64,000 nt of DNA. Source: Acidobacteriota bacterium (GTDB lineage: Bacteria > Acidobacteriota > Terriglobia > Acidiferrales > UBA7541). A program made the translations under genes and the position numbers. The stretch spans positions 186,001 through 250,000 of the forward strand of contig JABCYZ010000001.1 in NCBI GenBank assembly GCA_013289955.1, in the 5' to 3' direction. The stretch's first letter is position 1, and every line of letters starts with the position of its first letter. Under the pieces are notes generated by a model, which was given only the letters and a program-made list of their open reading frames with translations, had not been told where the DNA came from and ran no database searches. Shown here piece by piece: positions 30,591 through 37,953 of the stretch.

Positions 30591-30986
30591 CTAATACTTA
30601 TGCCAGTCGAGCGCGCCTTTTTTCCACAAATAAAAGTAGCCCACCAAAAGTATGGCGATGTATACCATCATCTCGAGGAAACCGTACATCCCAATCCTCG
30701 GCGACATGTTTATGAAGTCCCGGTAGATATAGGCCCATGGATACAAAAAGATAGCTTCCACATCAAAAAGGATGAAAACCATCGCCACTAGGTAAAATCG
30801 TACCGAAATGGGCGCGCGCGCGTCGCCAGTCGGCTCCATGCCGCATTCGTAGGGCTGCTGTTTGGCGCGGCTTGGCCGGCGCCAACCGATCAGCACCGAG
30901 GCAGCCGTCAGCGCCCCGGCGAGCGCCGTGGCAATCAGCAGGTGTAAGAGAAGCGGAGTGTACGCTTGTAGACCTGAATCAGTCAT
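30591..30986 (-). CDS. nuoA: NADH-quinone oxidoreductase subunit A
   Basis: NuoA is a three-helix subunit at the junction of the arms. The protein of 131 residues contains KQQPYECGMEPTGDARAPIS, the loop that closes over the quinone tunnel with its conserved Cys, then RFYLVAMVFILFDVEAIFLY with the acidic residues of TM2. ATG 30986 is chosen because the upstream in-frame TTG at 31028 is part of the -35 element. From the -10 at 30999-31004 transcription would start around 30992, leaving almost no leader. Confidence 0.95.
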   Translation of the reverse strand: MTDSGLQAYTPLLLHLLIATALAGALTAASVLIGWRRPSRAKQQPYECGMEPTGDARAPISVRFYLVAMVFILFDVEAIFLYPWAYIYRDFINMSPRIGMYGFLEMMVYIAILLVGYFYLWKKGALDWHKY

Positions 30987-30997
30987 GGGCGAAGCGC

Positions 30998-31028
30998 TAT
31001 AATATCCATTCAACCGCCAGTCGGTCAA
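30998..31028. promoter_or_regulatory. bidirectional promoter with overlapping -10 elements (nuoA / 31048 gene)
   Basis: On the minus strand TTGACC (31028-31023), an 18 bp spacer and TATTAT (31004-30999) form a promoter for the nuo operon. On the plus strand a perfect TATAAT lies at 30998-31003, pointing to the gene at 31048, without a good -35. The two -10 boxes share five base pairs. The plus transcript would carry an AAGGA ribosome binding site. The nuo transcript would be nearly leaderless. Confidence 0.62.
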
Positions 31029-31047
31029 ATGGCCTAAGGAAAATTCT

Positions 31048-31755
31048 GTGGCGGGCGCTGGCGGAAATGTTGGCGAGTGCGCCGCCGGGGGAGTGGACGA
31101 ACACTATATGCTCTTCGGGCATAACACGGACGTAAAAGCGGGCGATTCGGTTTATCACGTTCAGACCGAGGATCGCGGCACCGCCAACGCCTTGATCGAC
31201 ACGACCGTCTATTGCCGCGGCCGCGTCCTGCATCGCCGCACCAATAACTACATTGATCTTCTGCCGCTCGATGCGGGTCGCGAAGACCTGCTCCGAAAAA
31301 GGATTGACGACCAGCATCGAAAAGTCACCGAGGAGATCCGCAGCGGTCTATTGCAGCTCGTTCCGCCTCCTCTTCCAGCCAAGGAAAGCCCCCCGGTCCA
31401 AAAGGCTGATTCTCTGGCGCATTCAGAGACCAGCCCGGCTTCAGCATTGGCGGTTGAACTGCTCAACGCGAAGACCTGGCTGGCGGGGAAGCGCGCTAAT
31501 TTGCAGGTGGCAGTCCGAAACAAGCACAATGGAGCCGCAGCTTCCGGCGCGCTCGTCACGGCGCGAATTGATGGCGCTGCGGACGTCACGGAATTCTCGA
31601 CCGAGACGGGAGCCGATGGCCAAGCACGCCTGGAGTTCGACATGCCGCGGCTCGCCGGAGCCGAACCCGCACTGGTCATCGAGGCGACGCAGGCGGATTC
31701 GAAGGGCCATTTGAAATTTCAGCTAAAAGCGCGCGCGCGCGTTCCAACCGCGTAA
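31048..31755 (+). CDS. two-domain protein of unknown function (HVQTED-type domain plus Ig-like domain)
   Basis: I do not recognise a named family. The 235 residues show an N-terminal domain of about 75 residues (FGHNTDVKAGDSVYHVQTED, then ALIDTTVYCRGRVLHRR) that resembles small conserved proteins seen in acidobacteria and deltaproteobacteria. A helical, proline-rich linker follows (about 85-125). The C-terminal 100 residues look like an Ig-like or macroglobulin-type beta domain (VAVRNKHNGAAASGALVTAR, FSTETGADGQARLEFDMP). There is no signal peptide. GTG 31048 has AAGGA seven bases upstream. It is divergent from nuoA with a shared promoter region. Confidence 0.7.
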   Translation: MAGAGGNVGECAAGGVDEHYMLFGHNTDVKAGDSVYHVQTEDRGTANALIDTTVYCRGRVLHRRTNNYIDLLPLDAGREDLLRKRIDDQHRKVTEEIRSGLLQLVPPPLPAKESPPVQKADSLAHSETSPASALAVELLNAKTWLAGKRANLQVAVRNKHNGAAASGALVTARIDGAADVTEFSTETGADGQARLEFDMPRLAGAEPALVIEATQADSKGHLKFQLKARARVPTA

Positions 31756-31782
31756 GGGAAGCGCTCCAGTGGGAATTCGAAT

Positions 31783-32001
31783 ATGGAGATGGAATCGTCG
31801 ATTTCGATTGTTGTGAATGGCGAGAAGCGCGAAGAACATCCCGGCACGACAGTATCCGATCTACTCGTCGCCCTTGGCCTGAATGCAGGCCGCGTAGCCA
31901 TCGAGCGTAACCTCGAAATACTGCCGCGCCCTGCGTGGGTGCAAACCCCGGTTAAACCCGGCGACCGCTACGAAATCGTGCAATTCGTCGGCGGCGGGTG
32001 A
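31783..32001 (+). CDS. thiS: sulfur carrier protein ThiS
   Basis: ThiS carries sulfur as a C-terminal thiocarboxylate for thiazole synthesis in the thiamine pathway. The 72-residue protein has the ubiquitin-like beta-grasp pattern: ISIVVNGEKREEHPGTTVSD at the start, LGLNAGRVAIERNLEILPR in the middle, and ends in DRYEIVQFVGGG with the required terminal Gly-Gly. It lies 27 bp behind the two-domain gene and probably shares its transcript. Other thi genes are not in the window. Confidence 0.9.
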   Translation: MEMESSISIVVNGEKREEHPGTTVSDLLVALGLNAGRVAIERNLEILPRPAWVQTPVKPGDRYEIVQFVGGG

Positions 32002-32019
32002 ATCTTCAAGATCAAGGTC

Positions 32020-32421
32020 TTATTTTTTTCCTTGCGCCGCCAGATATTTCTTCCAGCGTTTCCAATAAAAAGCAGGCCAGCCGTTCCGCACGCCCTTCTG
32101 GTCGTGCTGTGGCACGCCTACATGAACGATTTCCACGACCGCGCCGCCTGGCGCCTTTTCGAAGCTCATGATCAGGACGGAAAATTCATCCTTCTTCCAA
32201 AAGTCGGCACGCCAAGCCTGCACAATCTTCTTGCCCGGTACGATCAGCAAATTCTTCCCTCAAATCGCCCCGCCGTGTGCGCGCCACGTTCCGCCCGCTT
32301 TGCGGCTCAATTTCGCTGGCGCTCCCGTAGCCGCAGCATGCGTTTTCGAATCCATATACATCTCGAACAGCGCCTCCGGCGAGGAGGCAAACTTAACGCG
32401 TTGGGATATGGTTGGAGTCAT
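32020..32421 (-). pseudogene. SRPBCC/AHSA1-type protein interrupted by an in-frame TGA
   Basis: Reading from ATG 32421, the frame encodes an AHSA1-like SRPBCC protein. The start is TISQRVKFASSPEALFEMYM. After AHGGAI comes TGA at 32260-32262, and the same frame goes on with GKNLLIVPGKKIVQAWRADF to a normal end WKKYLAAQGKK at 32020. The family usually has a residue such as Trp, Ser or Glu at the stop position, so a TGG to TGA change explains it. Both halves keep a conserved sequence, which suggests a recent mutation or a single base error. A restart at TTG 32250 is possible but would lose half of the fold. It follows ribA by 43 bp. Confidence 0.75.
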
Positions 32422-32464
32422 GGAATCGGTTCCCCGGCATTCGGCCAAATTCCTAGAGCCATTC

Positions 32465-33103
32465 CTAAAGCCCTTCGAGGATGTGGCCCATCTTGCTTTT
32501 TTTCGTCTGAAGATAGGCACGGGAAATTTTCGAAATGCGGGGCTGACACGGAATGCGCTGTACTACCCGAATTCCGGAACTCTCAAGCTGCCGCACTTTC
32601 TCCGGATTGTTCGATAGCAGCCGGATTTTCGTGGCGCCAAGTTTCTTCAGTATTTGCGCGGAAAAATCGTAATCTCTCGCATCGGCGGCGAAGCCCAGCG
32701 TTTCATTGGCTTCGACCGTGTCCATTCCCCCGTCCTGCAGCTGATACGCGCGCAGCTTGTTCATCAACCCGATCCCGCGCCCCTCTTGCGGCAGATAGAG
32801 CAAGATGCCGGAACCAGCCTGGCCGATTTTCTTGAGCGAAAGCTCGAGCTGTGCTTGGCAATCGCAGCGCAATGATCCGAGCACATCTCCCGTCAGGCAT
32901 TGCGAATGTACGCGCACCAACGGCGCCGTTTTTCCATTCAGCCTGCCCCGCACGAGGGCGATGGCTTCATCCAGCGGACCCCGGCCTTTGAATCCCCAAA
33001 TAGTGAAACGGCCGTAGCGCGTCGGCAGAGCGGCCTGCGCAATCAGCTTCACGCCCGTGCCTGTTTTCACTGTCCGTTTGTCCGGATTTGATTTTGGTCT
33101 CAT
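32465..33103 (-). CDS. ribA: GTP cyclohydrolase II
   Basis: RibA opens the imidazole ring of GTP in the first committed step of riboflavin synthesis. With ATG 33103 the protein has about 212 residues. The zinc cysteines lie in VHSQCLTGDVLGSLRCDCQA, and the GTP-binding YLPQEGRGIGLMNKLRAY follows; TKIRLLSNNPEKVRQLESSG is the conserved C-terminal segment. It is a single-domain enzyme, without the RibB half often fused to it. The longer open frame to 33190 crosses the divergent kinase promoter region and lacks similarity. Confidence 0.94.
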   Translation of the reverse strand: MRPKSNPDKRTVKTGTGVKLIAQAALPTRYGRFTIWGFKGRGPLDEAIALVRGRLNGKTAPLVRVHSQCLTGDVLGSLRCDCQAQLELSLKKIGQAGSGILLYLPQEGRGIGLMNKLRAYQLQDGGMDTVEANETLGFAADARDYDFSAQILKKLGATKIRLLSNNPEKVRQLESSGIRVVQRIPCQPRISKISRAYLQTKKSKMGHILEGL

Positions 33104-33196
33104 GGCAAACGACAAGTATAACAGGTACGCCACGCGAGCCTTTACATCCGGCCTGCGATTGGCTAGCGTAAGCGAAGAAGTCCGCGCCAACCAAAT

Positions 33197-34516
33197 ATGG
33201 ATTCGGCCACCGCAGTCCGCGACCTACTCTTCACCTTGCTTCTTAAGGTAGGCGTGGCCTCCTCTATCGCTGCCCTCCTCGCCCGCTGGAACACTTTCCG
33301 TCGCGTGCTATTTACCGAAGAACGCGATCCCGACCAAAAACTAAAGCTGATGCTCTTCATGACCCCGCCGCTCATCGTCGGAGTAACCCTCCGCCTCGTC
33401 GGCTATCCCTACCAGTTTGCCGACCTTTCTCTCGAGGGAGCATTTCTGATGGGCCTGCTGGGCGGCCGCGTTGTCGGCCCCATTGGCGGCGCAATCATCA
33501 CCATTCCCGCACTCATCTCGCACGAATGGCTGGCCATGCCGGCCGCCTCGACCGCAGGGCTGCTTGGCGGATTGATCCGTCAAGCCATCCCGAACAAGGA
33601 AGATCTCTGGAATTTCGGCCCGTTCACATTTCTGAATATTCCAAAAGCCGTTGTGCGCCTACTGAAGAAAGGCCAGCTGTCGTGGGAAATGGCGCCGCTA
33701 GGGGTCTGCGTGATTTTGGAACTGGGCCGCGTCGCCCTGGTTCAAGCTACGAAGCCCAAGTGGCTCTTCGCCATTCACCCGCAGTGGGACTGGTGGCTGG
33801 TCTTGACAGTGATTGCCACGCTGATGTCCGTCGCCGCGCCCCTGAAAATTTGGAACAACACTCGCATCGAAATGAACCTCGAGCGTCACCAGCAACTCCT
33901 CCTCAAAGCTCGCATGGACGCCCTGTCCCGCCAGATCAACCCCCACTTCCTGTTCAATACGCTCAATACAGTTTCCGCCCTCATCCGCTTTGACCCCGAT
34001 AACGCGCGCGGCGTCGTCCTCAAGCTCAGCAATATCCTTCGTCGCCTCCTGCGCAAGCACGAAACTTTCGTCCCTCTCCGCGAGGAACTCGAATTCATCG
34101 ACGACTATCTCGACATTGAAGTCGCCCGGTTCGGCCGCGACAACCTAGATATCATCAAACAAATCGACGAAGAAACTGTTGAAGCCTTCGTCCCCAGCAT
34201 GCTTCTTCAGCCCATCGTGGAGAATTGCCTTAAGCATGGCCTAGCTCCCAAACTCGACGGCGGCAAAATCCAGCTGCGCACCACCAATCACGATGGCCGC
34301 CTGCACATCGAGATCGAAGACAACGGAGTCGGCATCTCCGAAGAAAAAATGCCCCACGTCTACGTCGAAGGTATCGGCCTCAGCAACGTCCGCGAACGCC
34401 TCCGCGTCCTCTACGGCGCCGATTTCCACCTCCAAATCGAAAGCCGCCCCGGCCAGGGCACCCTCATTAAAATTGACATACCCGAATTAGTCTCCGCCAT
34501 GCAAACCGTGGGCTAA
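33197..34516 (+). CDS. LytS-type membrane sensor histidine kinase
   Basis: The 439-residue protein has five or six N-terminal membrane helices (5TM-5TMR_LYT type, about 8-210), including LSLEGAFLMGLLGGRVVGPI with the conserved small residues of that domain. The kinase half begins with the phospho-acceptor His in RQINPHFLFNTLNTVSALIR (about His250), followed by the N-box PIVENCLKHGL and the G-box DNGVGISEEK and GIGLSNVRERL. Kinases of this type usually pair with LytTR response regulators; none is present nearby. The three response regulators at 36.5 kb lack a LytTR output. Confidence 0.92.
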   Translation: MDSATAVRDLLFTLLLKVGVASSIAALLARWNTFRRVLFTEERDPDQKLKLMLFMTPPLIVGVTLRLVGYPYQFADLSLEGAFLMGLLGGRVVGPIGGAIITIPALISHEWLAMPAASTAGLLGGLIRQAIPNKEDLWNFGPFTFLNIPKAVVRLLKKGQLSWEMAPLGVCVILELGRVALVQATKPKWLFAIHPQWDWWLVLTVIATLMSVAAPLKIWNNTRIEMNLERHQQLLLKARMDALSRQINPHFLFNTLNTVSALIRFDPDNARGVVLKLSNILRRLLRKHETFVPLREELEFIDDYLDIEVARFGRDNLDIIKQIDEETVEAFVPSMLLQPIVENCLKHGLAPKLDGGKIQLRTTNHDGRLHIEIEDNGVGISEEKMPHVYVEGIGLSNVRERLRVLYGADFHLQIESRPGQGTLIKIDIPELVSAMQTVG

Positions 34517-34614
34517 AGCATCGAAGGCAGCAGGAGATGATTAAGGAATGCGTGTAGCTCCTGTAACACATGATGGGAATCAGGCACGCCAAGATGAAGG
34601 GAAACGGTAATGGA

Positions 34615-35565
34615 TTAATGTCGCGCCAGCCTCGCAACATCACGGATCGCTTGGACCACGAGGGCGGGTTCGTCCAATTGAATGTAGTGTCCGCTCTTGC
34701 GAGCAATGACGAATTGAAGGTGCGGGACGGCGGCTGCGAGCAGGTCTTCAGACTTCCGCCACGCCAGCTCGAGCACCCTCGAGAAATTTGGTGGGGCACT
34801 GGCGGGAAGTTCCACATGGAGTCCGCGAACCAGAATCACCGCCGGGATTTTGTCCATCGGTCCAGCACTCACCTCTCGCTCCATCTGCTGGAAGCTCGAA
34901 TCAAAATCAATCGTTTCGAGCGCCGTATAATTTTCAAAACCGGGCAGCGGCCCGGAATTAAGTCCTACGAACGTCGTCCAGTCGCTCGGCTTGATCAGTG
35001 GCTTGATCTGTTCCGCCAGTGCGTCCACCAGAACGAGACCGCTCACCTCTTCCGGGTACATCGCGCTATAAAGCCGGATGAACAATCCACCCATCGAATG
35101 GCCCACCAGCACGTACGGGCCTGGAACGCGGGCGGCACGCAGGAGTAGATGAAGGTCTCGCACCACATTTAGCGCGGTACGCGGCATAGGCGCCGGGTCG
35201 CTGCGGCTGACTTCACCGGGATTTAGTGTAGTGCCCGGCCGATCGTAAGTGCAGACACGAGCGAACTTGGCGACCTCTTGCAATACAGGAGCGCCACCTT
35301 TGGTTAACAGATCCGGGCGATTCCAGTTGTCTCCACGCGTTCGCAGCCCAGATTCGAGAATGACTGTTGGTGAACCGCTCCCATGGCACTCAAGAAAGAG
35401 CTTGCGGCCGTTGCCTGTATCGACCGTCCCTGCGAAATCTGCGTCTGCTGGTGATGTTTCGCCCGCCTGACTTCCCTGTGCGCCAAGACCAGCGGGAATC
35501 AAAATTCCGCTGTCGCAAGCTACGATCAGAAAGTACGCCGCAAGTCTCAAGCACACAAAGCGCAC
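34615..35565 (-). CDS. exported alpha/beta hydrolase
   Basis: The 316-residue protein starts with a hydrophobic signal-like segment (about 5-30) containing a Cys, so it could be a lipoprotein or be cleaved near AQG. The hydrolase fold shows the oxyanion region LECHGSGSPTVILESG, the nucleophile elbow LVGHSMGGLFIRLYS, the acid near GLVLVDALAE or later, and the His in ARKSGHYIQLDEP. It resembles epoxide hydrolase/esterase-like proteins, substrate unknown. It stands alone, convergent with the kinase gene. Confidence 0.85.
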   Translation of the reverse strand: MRFVCLRLAAYFLIVACDSGILIPAGLGAQGSQAGETSPADADFAGTVDTGNGRKLFLECHGSGSPTVILESGLRTRGDNWNRPDLLTKGGAPVLQEVAKFARVCTYDRPGTTLNPGEVSRSDPAPMPRTALNVVRDLHLLLRAARVPGPYVLVGHSMGGLFIRLYSAMYPEEVSGLVLVDALAEQIKPLIKPSDWTTFVGLNSGPLPGFENYTALETIDFDSSFQQMEREVSAGPMDKIPAVILVRGLHVELPASAPPNFSRVLELAWRKSEDLLAAAVPHLQFVIARKSGHYIQLDEPALVVQAIRDVARLARH

Positions 35566-35607
35566 AAACTCTCCACGGTTCAGAACCGGCTCGAAGCATG
35601 CTGAAGC

Positions 35608-35904
35608 ATAAGGAACGATAGCCTAAAGACCGTAAGAGCGAAAATTGCGAAGCTTGAAAGTGGACTGGCTGCTCTGAAATCAGAATACGGGCTGCGGTTG
35701 GTAAAATGGAAGGATGTCCCGACACCCAGCCGGAAGTTGGAAGGCTATAAAGTGCACGTCAGCTACTTGGCATCTTATCGGCTACCACTCAAACAGCGAG
35801 TCGGCTTCAAATGCTTGGTCGTGGATACGCACAAATATCCTTTGAATGAAAAAGAGATTACTGGTGCGCCACAGCGAATTAAGAACCGCGAAGGGGGAAC
35901 ATAG
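35608..35904 (+). other. possible decayed gene, no start codon
   Basis: In one frame, about 98 codons are open between stops at 35602 and the TAG at the end. The translation starts with a charged, coiled-coil-like stretch (LKTVRAKIAKLESGLAALKS) and continues without obvious domain (KWKDVPTPSRKLEGYKVHVS). There is no ATG near the start and no ribosome binding site. It could be the 3' part of a gene whose beginning was deleted. I do not recognise the family. Confidence 0.25.
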
Positions 35905-36003
35905 CAATCTCCTGCAAATGGTTGACGTGCTCACTGGCGCAGTGGCTTTAACCATCGATGAAGAACCCAGAACCCAACCCTGCCGCCGCTTCAAACACAC
36001 GAA

Positions 36004-36117
36004 ATGGACCCTGCATTTGTGAAGCACCTTCCAAAGTGTTCGAAATGCCAAGCGGTCATCGACTATTTCAAAGAAGAGTCGGCCACGCGGATGTGGCTGC
36101 ACAAACACCGGAATTGA
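36004..36117 (+). CDS. possible 37-residue CxxC protein
   Basis: The frame encodes MDPAFVKHLPKCSKCQAVID followed by a charged tail ending in HKHRN. A CxxC pair after a basic stretch and the amphipathic composition look protein-like. There is no clear ribosome binding site, and the product could equally be the remains of a longer gene. I do not recognise it. Confidence 0.3.
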   Translation: MDPAFVKHLPKCSKCQAVIDYFKEESATRMWLHKHRN

Positions 36118-36406
36118 CCTACGGGATACAAGACCCTCGTTTACCGCGAACACCTGATTCCCGCGCCAACCCACCATGAGTATTCTGCTTGCGAAACAAC
36201 CACTTAACACTCACCCCCCGGGCAGGTGCTTGACCGAACACAAGCGCCTGCTCCCTTCCTTTGAACGCGGTCAAGGTCCCTGTGAAATCGGCCCGGGTCC
36301 GGTTGGCCGATTACACATTCAAGTCGGAATGTTAAGGCACGGCAACCTGCTGAGTACCAATCGGTTGATTTACTGAATTGCGAGAGTCTCATTGATGGTT
36401 CTTGAC

Positions 36407-36434
36407 TTGACCCACCCGCGTGTCACAATAAAAT
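36407..36434 (+). promoter_or_regulatory. sigma70-like promoter of the response regulator triplet
   Basis: TTGACC at 36407-36412 and TAAAAT at 36429-36434 are separated by 16 bp. Transcription would begin near 36441, giving a leader of about 78 nt to the first response regulator, whose ATG is preceded by GAGAGGAGACGAC. A second TTGACT overlaps the -35 at 36402-36407. Confidence 0.6.
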
Positions 36435-36518
36435 CCCCTTTGAAATGGTCCCCTGGTAGGCGACTGCCCTCTCCGGTCTACAGCCAAGCGGCGTAGCTGT
36501 TCAACGAGAGGAGACGAC

Positions 36519-36986
36519 ATGCCTATAGAAATTCTGTTGGTCGAAGACAGTCCAGGTGATGTGCGGCTGACACAGGAAGCCTTCAAATACAGCAATTTGC
36601 CCATCCAGTTGCACGTGGCGGCTGACGGCATGGAGGCGATGGCGTTCCTGAGGCACGATGGTGCAGCCTATGCACATACCCCTCGCCCAGACCTGATTTT
36701 GCTGGACCTGAATCTGCCAAAAATGGATGGCCGGGAGGTGCTCGCACTCATCAAGCAGGATAAGGACTTGAAGATGATTCCTACGGTCATCCTGACTACT
36801 TCCCAGGCAGAGGTGGATGTAGTGAAAAGCTATGCGCTCCAAGCGAACTGCTATCTAAGCAAACCCGTGCAGCTGGACGCTTTCGAGGCCCTGGTGAAGA
36901 GCGTCAACGACTTCTGGCTGACAAAGGTCAAATTGCCGCCGCAGAGGCAAACCCAAGCAAGTCTGCCCATTCAGGCCAGTGAATGA
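36519..36986 (+). CDS. single-domain response regulator, first of three
   Basis: The 155-residue protein is a receiver domain of the Rcp1 type with a short C-terminal tail and no DNA-binding output. It begins MPIEILLVEDSPGDVRLTQE with the acidic pocket, the phospho-acceptor Asp in LILLDLNLPKMDGREVL, the Thr in VILTTSQAEVDV and the Lys in CYLSKPVQLDAFE. The ending VKSVNDFWLTKVKLP is shared with the third copy. Rcp1-like proteins receive phosphate from phytochrome-type or PAS histidine kinases. None is encoded nearby, so the partner must be elsewhere. Confidence 0.93.
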   Translation: MPIEILLVEDSPGDVRLTQEAFKYSNLPIQLHVAADGMEAMAFLRHDGAAYAHTPRPDLILLDLNLPKMDGREVLALIKQDKDLKMIPTVILTTSQAEVDVVKSYALQANCYLSKPVQLDAFEALVKSVNDFWLTKVKLPPQRQTQASLPIQASE

Positions 36987-37031
36987 GCATGAGCTGTAGT
37001 TGCGTAAATAACGAGCGAAGGGCGACGGCTT

Positions 37032-37466
37032 ATGCCGATTGAAATTTTGTTGGTTGAAGATACTCACGGCGATGTCCGGCTGACGGAGGAAGCCTTTCGC
37101 GAGGCCAACAACTTTATCCGTATTCATGTGGTCAGCGACGGGCTACAAGCAATGGGTTTTCTGAGACAAAAGGGGAAGTACGGAAGCGCTCCTCGCCCAG
37201 ATTTGATTTTGCTGGATTTGAACCTTCCGCTCATGGATGGCCGGGAAGTTCTCTCTATCATCAAGAAGGATGACGGCTTGAAATCGGTCCCAGTTTTTAT
37301 CGTGACTGCATCTGACCTAAGAGCTGATGTTGAACTATGCGATGAATACTCGGGAACTCGATATCACCGAAAGCCTGTGCATTGGGACGGGTTCGAAAGC
37401 CTCGCGAAAGATATATGCGACCTGTGGAGGGTGAAGGACAGAGTCAAGAAGCACACGACTCAATAA
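37032..37466 (+). CDS. single-domain response regulator, second of three
   Basis: The 144-residue receiver domain starts MPIEILLVEDTHGDVRLTEE and has the phospho-acceptor Asp in LILLDLNLPLMDGREVLSII. It is the most divergent of the three after its middle: the conserved Thr lies in FIVTASDLRAD, the Lys in GTRYHRKPVHWDGFE, and the tail (DLWRVKDRVKKHTTQ) no longer matches the FWLxKVKLP ending of its neighbours. It sits 45 bp behind the first copy. Confidence 0.92.
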   Translation: MPIEILLVEDTHGDVRLTEEAFREANNFIRIHVVSDGLQAMGFLRQKGKYGSAPRPDLILLDLNLPLMDGREVLSIIKKDDGLKSVPVFIVTASDLRADVELCDEYSGTRYHRKPVHWDGFESLAKDICDLWRVKDRVKKHTTQ

Positions 37467-37478
37467 ATTCTATCTAGT

Positions 37479-37919
37479 ATGCCTATTGAAATTCTCTTAG
37501 TGGAAGATAATGACGGTGACGCTCGGTTATTGCGAGAGGCTTTGCTTGTCGCAAATAAGAATGCGCAGCTTCATGTGGTTACGGATGGAACGGAAGCCCT
37601 AAGCTTTCTTAAATACCAAGGAAAATATCTCGATGCGCCTCGTCCAGACGTTATCCTGCTGGACCTGCACATGCCCAAAATGAATGGTCTTGAAGTTCTG
37701 GCCAAGGTCAAGGCGGACCCATGGCTTAAAACAATCCCAATAATTGTTCTGACCACATCTCAGCGTGAATCAGATATCTCACAGAGTTATAATCTCATGG
37801 CAAGCTGTTATCTTACCAAGCCTACCGAATTGGAGGAGTTGCAGAGTTTAGTTAAAAGCCTAAATGACTTCTGGCTGAGCAAGGTCAAGTTGCCGAAGCA
37901 GAAGGAACCCGTCCTTTAG
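37479..37919 (+). CDS. single-domain response regulator, third of three
   Basis: The 146-residue receiver starts MPIEILLVEDNDGDARLLRE, with Asp in VILLDLHMPKMNGLEVLAKV, Thr in IIVLTTSQRESDI and Lys in CYLTKPTELEELQ. The end VKSLNDFWLSKVKLPKQ closely matches the first copy. The gene is visibly more AT-rich than its neighbours. It begins 12 bp behind copy two. Its stop codon lies at the point where the PIN toxin on the other strand is cut. Confidence 0.92.
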   Translation: MPIEILLVEDNDGDARLLREALLVANKNAQLHVVTDGTEALSFLKYQGKYLDAPRPDVILLDLHMPKMNGLEVLAKVKADPWLKTIPIIVLTTSQRESDISQSYNLMASCYLTKPTELEELQSLVKSLNDFWLSKVKLPKQKEPVL

Positions 37920-37953
37920 AGACGAAGAAGCTGGTATCAGCGTAAATCGTCAA
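37885..37953 (-). pseudogene. PIN-domain toxin, N-terminal remnant only
   Basis: Overlapping the antitoxin stop, TTG 37953 starts LTIYADTSFFV, the first beta strand of a PIN ribonuclease with its first catalytic Asp. After residue 11 the sequence enters the reverse complement of the third response regulator's 3' end and the frame runs out at 37885. The rest of the toxin (about 120 residues) is missing. The break lies within about 3 bp of the response regulator stop codon (37917-37919). Confidence 0.72.

Larger units (their letters stand above)
35566..36518. other. gene-poor 950 bp region before the response regulator triplet
   Basis: Between the hydrolase and the response regulators no gene of normal appearance is found. 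The stretch has lower apparent coding order than the rest of the window and contains the fragment at 35608-35904, a small CxxC open frame at 36004-36117 and the promoter at 36407-36434. A 142-codon open frame on the minus strand (35782-36210) shows no protein-like composition. The region fits the edge of a decayed insertion. Confidence 0.45.

Noticed and set aside
31756..31782. TPP riboswitch in front of thiS
   Set aside because: The gap is 27 bp, and the preceding gene ends right there; a TPP riboswitch needs about 100 nt.
32260..32262. TGA as a selenocysteine codon
   Set aside because: The position is not a cysteine in the family, no SECIS-like hairpin is evident directly behind it, and no selenocysteine machinery is in the window. 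A TGG to TGA change is simpler.
35782..36210. 142-codon minus-strand frame in the gene-poor region
   Set aside because: No ribosome binding site, irregular composition, and no resemblance to any family.
36519..37919. The response regulator triplet as the partner of the LytS-like kinase at 33.2 kb
   Set aside because: LytS-type kinases pair with LytTR-output regulators; these are receiver-only Rcp1 types and are separated by another gene and a 950 bp gap.
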